This document shows positions 1 through 6,620 of a DNA stretch of 56,333 nucleotides, piece by piece (the first letter of the stretch is position 1; each line of letters begins with the position of its first letter). The DNA comes from Oscillospiraceae bacterium. Lineage in GTDB: Bacteria > Bacillota > Clostridia > Oscillospirales > Oscillospiraceae. The stretch lies in the NCBI GenBank assembly GCA_902793285.1, contig CADBCV010000018.1, forward strand, positions 1 to 56,333, given 5' to 3'. The notes under the pieces were generated by a model. It did no database searches. It was not told the origin of the DNA and saw only the letters and a program-made list of their open reading frames with translations. Both the position numbers and the translations under genes were made by a program.

Positions 1-118
1 CCGGCAAAATTTGCGCCATACTGCGTTGAAGCCCTTGACCATATATCTCCATTATGCTCTGCGGGCTTCGCCTTGTCTGGCACAAATTTTCCTCGGGAAG
101 CCAATAAAGCTTCTTATC
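1..118 (-). repeat. Copy A of a ~120-bp structured dispersed repeat (cut by window start)
   Basis: Read on the minus strand this stretch is nearly identical to 4494-4621 and to the left part of 23638-23730. It carries arms AAAATTTGTGCCA / TGGCGCAAATTTT and inner arms GGCGAAGCCC / GGGCTTCAACGC, so a single strand can fold into a long hairpin. No coding potential is evident. The copy runs off the left window edge, so its true end is unknown. Confidence 0.85.
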
Positions 119-158
119 TTGGTAGATTTATTTGATAATAATCGAAGGACTGAATTAG

Positions 159-599
159 ATGAATAACGCGACAATTATTTTCCTCATCATTTGTGTAATA
201 TCTATTATTACAATCTCTTTTGATGGATTGATATTGATGTGCAGATGGGCATCAATAAAGAAGGGGAAAACGGCCCCAAAACCATTTATTGAGAAAGGAC
301 ATCGAATGGCTCTTTGGAGTTCCTTAGTGATAGGCTATTTGGCATTTATTTCTCTTTGCATTTTTTATGATGCAGACTTTATGACGAAGGCCAAGATTTT
401 TGCTATTATTGCAATACTAATACCCGTCCATCCACTTGGGATTATACTAATAGTAGAGTATTGTTTTCTCTTTCATAAAAACCGAGAGTATAGTAAAATC
501 CAGAACATAATGGGTCAGGGACTTGACAAAGGTGATAACACAGGGGATAGTTATGGGGCAAGGGACAGTTCCCGGCTCCACGGAGAAAGCAGTAATTGA
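159..599 (+). CDS. Small AT-rich hypothetical membrane protein
   Basis: I do not recognise this 146-residue protein. It has three hydrophobic segments (about residues 5-27, 50-70 and 77-104) followed by a polar, Gly/Ser/Asp-rich tail of about 40 residues, so it is probably an inner-membrane protein. A GAAGGA ribosome binding site lies just upstream of the ATG. The gene is visibly AT-rich with many ATA and TTT codons, unlike the GC-rich genes that fill the rest of the window, which suggests recent acquisition. It sits just inside the inverted copy A of the ~120-bp repeat and upstream of a truncated DUF4062 gene. No function can be assigned. Confidence 0.65.
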   Translation: MNNATIIFLIICVISIITISFDGLILMCRWASIKKGKTAPKPFIEKGHRMALWSSLVIGYLAFISLCIFYDADFMTKAKIFAIIAILIPVHPLGIILIVEYCFLFHKNREYSKIQNIMGQGLDKGDNTGDSYGARDSSRLHGESSN

Positions 600-736
600 A
601 TCACATACCCTAGGTACTATGAGTTGATCGCTCCCCGCACCGTGGTTTTAGCTTTAACTTTTTTTGCCTACCCCCTGTCCGGATTCACTATCAACAATTG
701 TTATATATTTGAGCACGCAACAAAGGAGGGGTTATT

Positions 737-862
737 GTGCTTGAAAATAAGAAAAAAGTGGCCGCACCAACTGAGGCGTATCGGGTTTTTGTCTCATCTA
801 CATATGTAGATATGCAGAAGTACCGAGATGCAATTCGAAATGCGCTAAACAAAAAGGAATAG
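737..862 (+). pseudogene. Truncated DUF4062-type gene start (41 codons)
   Basis: A strong ribosome binding site (AAAGGAGGGG) precedes a GTG codon at 737 and an open frame of 41 codons ending TAG at 862. The peptide contains YRVFVSSTYVDMQKYRDAI, which resembles the conserved opening of DUF4062 proteins (FVSSTY-x-D followed by a helix with Arg). DUF4062 proteins normally continue for well over 100 residues and often carry NACHT, TPR or other defence-like modules; here everything after the first helix is missing and the following sequence is unrelated. The base composition is AT-rich like the neighbouring 146-residue gene. Most likely a decayed remnant of an acquired accessory gene; the alternative is a short independent peptide. 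Confidence 0.6.
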
Positions 863-969
863 TATGACTTGACAAAAGTCCCGTGGAACAATAAAATCAT
901 GATTGGAAAACTATGCCTGGGTCCCGGGTTTTGGGGCATTCGGGCGTCTAAGGAGGCAGCCGACAGAAA

Positions 970-3900
970 ATGAAGAAAGGCTACAGATTGCTCGCTTCGA
1001 TCCTCGCGCTCGCGCTTTGCCTGTCGCTCACGGTCTCGTGGGCGGGCTTTGCAAGCGCTGAGGAGAACAGCTCCGTTGCAAACCGCTACAACGTCGTGAT
1101 GGTCATCGACAAGAGCGGAAGTCTCCGGGATGAGCGGGGCATCGGCACGGACCCGGAGGGGCTGCGCTATGACGCGATGAAGCTCTTTCTCGGGCTTCTG
1201 ACAGAGACCGGGAACAACGTGGGCGCGGTTGTGTTCGACGATCAGATCCGCCTTGACTCGGGTCTCCGGCCCATGGACAGCATGGAGGACAAGCGTGCCC
1301 TCGTGAGCGAGGTGGAGGCGCTCGGCACGAGCTATGACACCGACATTGGCGGGGCCATGCTGCGGGCGACCGAGATCCTGCACGGGATGCAGGAGAAAAA
1401 CGGCCTGCCCTGCGCGATCCTGCTGCTCACGGACGGGATGACGGACTTCCCACAGGAAAACCGCTGGCTCCGGATGCAAAGCTCCCTTGAGGCCGGCGAC
1501 CAGGCGCTGCAAGCCGCGCAGGAGGAGGGCATCACCATTCACGGCATCCTCCTTGACGTGGACGGCAGGGCCGCCGCGGGCGAGAGCGAAGTGCGCCGCT
1601 ATACCGACGGGACCGACGGCGAGTTTGAGATCGTCTCCAAGCCCGAGGATCTGACCGCCACCTTCGGCCGCTTCTACTCCATCATCAACAAGACCGAATA
1701 CACCGGCGCGCACAAGGTCCTCTTCTCCGAGCAGGGCGCGGCGGAGACCGGTTTCCTCGTCCCCGCCTTCGGCGTGGAGGAGGTCAACATCGTCGTGGAG
1801 CGCCGGGAGCCCCAGAGCGGCGCGCTTCCGGAGCGCGGAGATATCCGCGTCACCCAGCCGGACGGCAGCGGCTACGACATTGAAGAGCACGAAGTACAGA
1901 CCTCGCGCTTCCTGCTTGTGAAGATCCCGAAGCCCGCGGCCGGGGACTGGACCGTCAATCTCCGGGGCGAGCCGGGCGACTCCATCGACGTGTGCCTCAT
2001 CTATAACTCCTCCGTGAGCGCAACCCTCACCCGCGAGAGCGAGGCGGAGGACTGCGAGGTTTTGAAGCCCGTTCACTTTGAGGCCGCCGTCGCGGACTTT
2101 GAGACGCCCCTGAGCGCGGAAAATCTCGGCTCCATCACGGTGGAGCTCGCGCTCAAAAACCTCGCCGACGGGGAGACTGTGAAGCTCCCCATGGCCATGC
2201 GGGACGGAGTCTTCACCTGCGACTACACCTTTGAAAACGGCGGCGAATATGCCGCCACCGCCTCGGTCAGCCTGACGGGGATCGAGGTACACTCCAACAC
2301 GCTCAAGATGACGGTCCTGGTCCCGCCCCCGACGGCGAAGTTGGAGGCCATGTCCGATCTTTTCGCCTGCGGCAGCATTCAGGATAACGTCTGGTCCCTG
2401 GACCTGCGGGAGCTCTTTGAGGACCCCAAGGGCACCGGTCTCAGCTATGCCCTTTCCGACAGCTTCGGCGGCGCGGTAGGCATTGAGGACGGCGTCCTGC
2501 GCGCGGATCTCGCAAAGCTCGGCGGGGAGGCCGGCTTCACCGTCACCGCGACCGACAGCTACGGTCTCTCCGTGCCTGTCCCCTTCACACTCAAGGCACA
2601 ACTCCCCGGCGCGAAGCTCTCCGCCGTGAGCGATGTGATGGCGCACGGCACGGTGCAGGGCAATGTGTGGTCCGTCGATCTCGGCGCTCTCTTTGACGAT
2701 CCCGCGGGTGAGGGCCTGCGCTACCGCATGTCCGACGATTTCGGCGGCGCTGTCGGAATTGACGGGGATACACTCCGCGCCGATCTCGCAGCGCTCGGCG
2801 GCAAGGCTGACTTCACCGTCACGGCCGAGGACGCCCACGGCCTGAGCGCCGCGATCCCCTTCGCGCTCTCCGTCCCCATGCCGGAGGCAAAGCAGGAGCG
2901 CATCTCTGAGATCGCGGATCTCGGCGAGGTGCAGGGCAATGTCTGGTCCGTCGACCTCAGCACCCTCTTTGACGATCCCGCGGGAGAGGGCCTCCGCTAC
3001 CGCGTGTCCGACGATCTCGGCGGCAGCGTGCGCGTAGAGGACAGCGTCCTGGGCGTCGATCTCGCGGCGCTCGGCGGCAAGGCCGCCTTCGATGTGACCG
3101 CGACGGACAGCCGGGGTCTCAGCTCCGCGCTCCCCTTCGATCTCAGCTTCGAGCTCCCACAGGCAAAGGCGGAGAACGTGTCCGACCTGCTCGCCTGCGG
3201 CAGCATCACGGATAATGTGTGGTCCGTTGATCTCGCTCCCCTCTTTGCCGACAGCACCGGCGAGGGGCTCCGCTACGCCGTCTCCGACGATTTCGGCGGC
3301 GCGCTCGGTGTGGACGGGAGCGTACTGAACGCGGATCTTGCAAAGCTCGGCGGGGCGGCGGCCTTCTCCGTCACCGCCACCGACAGCCGGGGTCTCAGCT
3401 CCGCGCTCCCCTTTGACATCGCCTACACCCTGCCCGAGGCAAAGCTCGATGCCGTGTCCGACATCACGGCCCTCGGCACGGTGGAGAATAACGTCTGGAC
3501 TGTCGATCTCGCGGCGCTCTTTGATGACCCCAAGGGCACAGCGCTCCGCTACAGTGTCACGGAGGATCTTGCCGAGGCGGGCACGGGACTCACGCTCGAG
3601 GACAGTGTCCTGCGTGTGGATCTCGGCGCGGTCGACGGGAAGGCCGCCTTCACCGTCACCGCAACGGACGAGCACGGCATGAGCGCGAAGATCCCCTTCG
3701 ACCTCGCCGTTGAGATGCCCGGCGTGAAGACCGCGCGGCTCACCGATCCGCTCGAGTACGGCCGCTTCACCGAGGAGGGCTGGGAGCTTCCGCTTGCCGA
3801 CGTGTTTGACGATCCCGCGGGGGACGGCCTCACGTTCGCTCTGACCGACGATCTCGGTGGCATGGCGCGCATTGAGGACGGGGTTTTGAAGCTCCGCCTT

Positions 3901-4353
3901 GAGGGGGAAGAGACCGCCGCCTTCGGCGTTGAGGCCACCGACAGCCGGGGTCTCAGCACCCTGCTCCCGTTCGAGCTTGTCTTCCCCGCCCCCACCGCGA
4001 AGGTGGAGGCCGTGAGCGAGACCGTGAAGACCGGCCTCCTGCAGGACGGCACCTGGACGGCGGAGCTCGGCGAGCTCTTTGAAGACCCCAAGGGCAGCGA
4101 GCTTGAATTTACGGTGTCCGACGATCTCGGCGGCGCGGTCACGCTCACCGAATCCACGGTCGAGGCCGAGGTTGACGGTCTCGGCAGCGCGGACTTCACC
4201 GTGACGGCCACCGACGACTACGGTCTCAGCACCGAGATCCCGGTCCAGCTCGTGGAAAAGGACATGACCTGGATCATCCTCGCCATCGCGCTTCTGGTGC
4301 TGCTCCTCCTGATCGTGATCGTCGTGATCCTCATCAAGCGGAAGAGGAAGTAA
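970..4353 (+). CDS. Membrane-anchored VWA-domain surface protein with seven tandem Ig/cadherin-like repeats
   Basis: This 1127-residue protein has a signal peptide (about residues 1-30), a von Willebrand factor A domain (about 38-240) with an intact MIDAS start D47-K-S49-G-S51 and a later LLTDGMTD segment, a linker region, seven tandem repeats of about 92 residues (about 456-1097) and a C-terminal membrane anchor with a basic tail (WIILAIALLVLLLLIVIVV then KRKRK). Each repeat has the pattern LFxDPxGxxLxY...SDDxGG...FTVTATDxxGLS, which resembles cadherin-like CADG or putative-Ig (He_PIG-like) folds. The repeat period is 276 nt for the first five units. TAAGGAGGCAG precedes the ATG. Known VWA domains bind protein ligands through a metal; here a surface adhesion or scaffold role is inference. 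The flanks are inverted copies of a dispersed repeat. Confidence 0.85.
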   Translation: MKKGYRLLASILALALCLSLTVSWAGFASAEENSSVANRYNVVMVIDKSGSLRDERGIGTDPEGLRYDAMKLFLGLLTETGNNVGAVVFDDQIRLDSGLRPMDSMEDKRALVSEVEALGTSYDTDIGGAMLRATEILHGMQEKNGLPCAILLLTDGMTDFPQENRWLRMQSSLEAGDQALQAAQEEGITIHGILLDVDGRAAAGESEVRRYTDGTDGEFEIVSKPEDLTATFGRFYSIINKTEYTGAHKVLFSEQGAAETGFLVPAFGVEEVNIVVERREPQSGALPERGDIRVTQPDGSGYDIEEHEVQTSRFLLVKIPKPAAGDWTVNLRGEPGDSIDVCLIYNSSVSATLTRESEAEDCEVLKPVHFEAAVADFETPLSAENLGSITVELALKNLADGETVKLPMAMRDGVFTCDYTFENGGEYAATASVSLTGIEVHSNTLKMTVLVPPPTAKLEAMSDLFACGSIQDNVWSLDLRELFEDPKGTGLSYALSDSFGGAVGIEDGVLRADLAKLGGEAGFTVTATDSYGLSVPVPFTLKAQLPGAKLSAVSDVMAHGTVQGNVWSVDLGALFDDPAGEGLRYRMSDDFGGAVGIDGDTLRADLAALGGKADFTVTAEDAHGLSAAIPFALSVPMPEAKQERISEIADLGEVQGNVWSVDLSTLFDDPAGEGLRYRVSDDLGGSVRVEDSVLGVDLAALGGKAAFDVTATDSRGLSSALPFDLSFELPQAKAENVSDLLACGSITDNVWSVDLAPLFADSTGEGLRYAVSDDFGGALGVDGSVLNADLAKLGGAAAFSVTATDSRGLSSALPFDIAYTLPEAKLDAVSDITALGTVENNVWTVDLAALFDDPKGTALRYSVTEDLAEAGTGLTLEDSVLRVDLGAVDGKAAFTVTATDEHGMSAKIPFDLAVEMPGVKTARLTDPLEYGRFTEEGWELPLADVFDDPAGDGLTFALTDDLGGMARIEDGVLKLRLEGEETAAFGVEATDSRGLSTLLPFELVFPAPTAKVEAVSETVKTGLLQDGTWTAELGELFEDPKGSELEFTVSDDLGGAVTLTESTVEAEVDGLGSADFTVTATDDYGLSTEIPVQLVEKDMTWIILAIALLVLLLLIVIVVILIKRKRK
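2335..4262 (+). repeat. Seven in-frame tandem coding repeats (about 276 bp each)
   Basis: Units begin at about 2335, 2611, 2887, 3163, 3439, 3724 and 3997. The first five are exactly 276 nt apart, and units 2-5 are close at the DNA level, for example the recurring AATGTGTGGTCCGT segment. The sixth is slightly longer and the last two are more diverged. This gradient points to recent duplication in the middle of the array and makes copy-number change by recombination likely. Confidence 0.85.
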
Positions 4354-4387
4354 ACAAGCAAAAGAAGCTGTGAAAAATCGGTATAAT

Positions 4388-4652
4388 ACCGTCGGGCAGG
4401 GGTATGCCCTTCCCATGTAGTGAACTATTCCAATATGCAAAAATGTACGGCGATTTTGCAAAATGATGCGAATTCGCCGTACATTGCTTTTAATACTATT
4501 CCTTGATAAGAAGCTTTATTGGGTTCCCGAGGAAAATTTGTGCCAGACAAGGCGAAGCCCGCAGAGCATAATGGAGATATATGGTCAAGGGCTTCAACGC
4601 AGTATGGCGCAAATTTTGCCGGTGCCGGGAGGGGCAAGCCCCTCCCCTACGG
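4388..4652. repeat. Composite palindromic element, filled with the ~120-bp repeat
   Basis: The element has a left arm at 4388-4414 (related to ACCGTAGGGGAGGGGC), an imperfect hairpin at 4442-4485 with outer stem AATGTACGGCGA / TCGCCGTACATT, and a right arm at 4624-4652 ending CCCCTCCCCTACGG. The same order occurs at 40939-41087, where it is about 116 bp shorter because the segment 4494-4621 is absent. No coding potential is seen between 4354 and 4900; the whole gap consists of such repeats. Confidence 0.8.
4494..4621 (+). repeat. Copy B of the ~120-bp structured dispersed repeat
   Basis: This is the most complete copy in the window. It starts TACTATTCCTTGATAAG, as copy C does at 23638, and ends GGCGCAAATTTTGCCGG, the reverse complement of the window start. 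Nested arms give a hairpin spanning roughly 4532-4618. It sits between the hairpin and the right arm of a composite palindromic element, as if inserted there. Confidence 0.85.
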
Positions 4653-4670
4653 ACAGGCGGGAACATTGAA

Positions 4671-4871
4671 AGCCCCCCTTGCCTAAAGGGGGCCTATATC
4701 GCAGGCTTTGCCCATCTCCGCAGGGGCGGATATTATCCGCCCGAAAGCCTCGGGTACGCGGCGGACGGCTGACAGCCGCCCCTGTGGAAAAGGACCGCCG
4801 CCCTGCGCTCTTGGCTCCCCCTCTGGGGGAGCTGGCACAGCGCGTGTCCGCCCGCGCTGTGACTGAGAGGG
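4671..4871. repeat. Two further palindromic intergenic elements
   Basis: 4671-4694 (AGCCCCCCTTGCC.. AGGGGGCCT) and 4811-4871 (GGCTCCCCCTCTGGGGGAGC then GCTGTGACTGAGAGGG) are the two halves of a CTCCC-type element. Nested between them is a GTAGGGG-type element at 4718-4787 that starts CCGCAGGGGCGGATATTATC and ends CAGCCGCCCCTGTGG. Both types recur elsewhere in the window. No gene is visible here. Confidence 0.65.
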
Positions 4872-4900
4872 CCATCCCCGGGAGGCGACCTGCGGTCGTT

Positions 4901-6439
4901 TCATTCCGTCTTATCTATTACCTCAAACGGGAGGCGGTCGAGGATGTCGCGCTTTTTGTCGATGCCGGGATAGACCTCGACGAGGGCGAGGCCCTCCTTC
5001 TGCAGGGCGAAGACGCAGCGCTCCGTGACATAGAGGACGCGCTGCCCGTTCTGCACCGCGCGGGGGCCGGAGAAGCTGATGCTGCGCACATGCTCGACGA
5101 TCTTGGGGATACTCCCCTCCTCATGGATTTTGACCTTGCCGTCCTCCTCCGTGACGAAGAGGCCCTTGGTGTTGAAGGTGAGGCAGAAGATCACGTTTCG
5201 CGTGGCGGAGGTGATGTTCCCGAAGCCGCCGATGCCGGAGGACTGGTCCAGACCCCGGTGGGCGTTCACGTTGCCGAAGCGGTCCATCTCGAGGGCCCCC
5301 ATGAAGCAGCAGTCAAGCCCGCCGCCGTCATAGAAATCAAACTGCATGGACATGTCGCAGATGGCGTCCGCGCCGATCATGGCGCCGAACTCCAGCCCGC
5401 CCGCGGGAAGCCCGCCGGTGCCGCCGGACTCCACCGAGAGGGTGAGATCGGGCAGGATGCCCTCCGCCGCGGCGTACTTGCTTACCTTTTCGGGGATGCC
5501 GATGCCGATGTTGATGATGTCCCCCCGCCTCAGCTCCCGGGCCGCGCGGCGGCCGATAATGTCGGCGGAGAAGTCGGCGCGGGTTTTGCCGCTTTTGGCG
5601 TTCTCCTGCTCGAGCCGGCGATACCAGTACTGCATGTGTGTCGCGGGGACATGGATATCCCCGGAGAGGGTGCCGAAAGCCTCGTTGTCCCGCTCCGGCT
5701 CACACACGACGACGACATCCACCAGCACCGCGGGAATGATGACATCCCGGGGGCGGCTGAAGTCCGAGCGGACCCTGTCCACCTGGACGATGACCTTGCC
5801 GTGGTTGCGGTGCGTGAGCTGGGCGATGGAGAGGGCGTCAATGGTGCTGTACTCCCGCTCAAAGGAGATGTTGCCCTTGGCGTCGACGCTCGTGGCCTTG
5901 ATGAGGGCGATGTCGAAAGGCGGCAGGCGGTAGCGCAGATACTCCTCCCCCTCGATCTCGACGAGCTTGACAAGGCTCTCGTCATGCGAGAGGCGGTTGA
6001 GACCCGGGCCCTCCACGCGCGGGTCCACAAAGAGGCCGAGGCCGAGCTTCGTAAAATACCCGTCGTGCCCGCCGACCTGGGCGCGCATGGCGTGGGACAT
6101 CGGCCCGAGGGGGAGGTTATACGCCTCAAAGCGATCCTCGAGGACGAGCTTCTTGGTGCTGGGCATCGCGCCGTAGTGCCCGCAGATGATCTTGCCGACG
6201 GCCCCCTCGCGGATATAGTTCTCGGCCCCGCGCTCCGGGTCAAAGAGCCCGAAGCCCGCGGAGGACACCAGGGTGAGATCGCGCGGATGCCCGGTTTTGC
6301 GGAAGCGCTCGGTGATGGCGTCGTGCAGACGCTCGGGATTCGCGGTGCCGACAAAGGAGTTTAAGCCGATGACAGCCCCGTCCGGGATAAGCGCCGCCGC
6401 CTCAGCGGCGTTCATGATGGTAAACATGCGATACCCCAT
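4901..6439 (-). CDS. Family I acyl-CoA transferase (acetate/propionate CoA-transferase type, fused subunits)
   Basis: This 512-residue protein is full length for the fused alpha-beta CoA-transferases (YdiF / propionate CoA-transferase group), which swap CoA between acyl-CoA and a carboxylate through a glutamyl-CoA thioester. The catalytic-glutamate motif SVESGGTGGLPAGGLEFGA (E337) and the following FDFYDGGGLD and GNVN segments are present. The N-terminal half has the alpha-subunit fold (GFGLFDPERGAENYIREGA). ATG at 6439 is used here; ATG four codons in (6427) has a GGGG stretch in front and is an equally good start. It lies downstream of, and in the same direction as, a Tat-exported flavin reductase, but a block of palindromes separates them. 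A role in short-chain acid fermentation is inferred; the exact acyl substrate cannot be read from sequence. Confidence 0.88.
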   Translation of the reverse strand: MGYRMFTIMNAAEAAALIPDGAVIGLNSFVGTANPERLHDAITERFRKTGHPRDLTLVSSAGFGLFDPERGAENYIREGAVGKIICGHYGAMPSTKKLVLEDRFEAYNLPLGPMSHAMRAQVGGHDGYFTKLGLGLFVDPRVEGPGLNRLSHDESLVKLVEIEGEEYLRYRLPPFDIALIKATSVDAKGNISFEREYSTIDALSIAQLTHRNHGKVIVQVDRVRSDFSRPRDVIIPAVLVDVVVVCEPERDNEAFGTLSGDIHVPATHMQYWYRRLEQENAKSGKTRADFSADIIGRRAARELRRGDIINIGIGIPEKVSKYAAAEGILPDLTLSVESGGTGGLPAGGLEFGAMIGADAICDMSMQFDFYDGGGLDCCFMGALEMDRFGNVNAHRGLDQSSGIGGFGNITSATRNVIFCLTFNTKGLFVTEEDGKVKIHEEGSIPKIVEHVRSISFSGPRAVQNGQRVLYVTERCVFALQKEGLALVEVYPGIDKKRDILDRLPFEVIDKTE

Positions 6440-6450
6440 TTCATGGAAAG

Positions 6451-6617
6451 CGGGCCGCCCCTGCCTTTCGGGGGCAGCCCGTTTCTATTTTTATATCGTA
6501 AACGAATTTGAAAAATGAGTTTACGATTTAGCCATGTTTTTCGGTTGCCCCGTCAGGGGCGAGAAAAACGGCTTTCATATGGTATAGTAAACGCAAATCC
6601 TTTTTGCGTTTACTATA
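6451..6617. repeat. Cluster of palindromes between CoA-transferase and reductase genes
   Basis: Four inverted repeats lie side by side: 6451-6481 (CGGGCCGCCCC / GGGGCAGCCCG), 6495-6527 (ATCGTAAAC / GTTTACGAT), a central GCCCC-GTCA-GGGGC around 6547-6560 flanked by TTTTTC / GAAAAA, and 6583-6617, a perfect 15-bp stem TATAGTAAACGCAAA with a 5-nt loop. The last could end transcription of the reductase gene, which stops at 6621 on the minus strand, although no clear T-run follows. Confidence 0.65.
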
Positions 6618-6620
6618 TTC

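Noticed and set aside
691-4461. 1256-codon open frame on the minus strand
   Set aside because: It is the antisense shadow of the VWA gene: no ribosome binding site, Arg/His/Glu-rich low-information protein, and the plus strand has clear domains and a signal peptide.
4679-6364. 561-codon plus-strand frame opposite the CoA-transferase gene
   Set aside because: It is a GC-rich antisense frame without recognisable motifs; the minus strand carries a complete enzyme with its catalytic motif.
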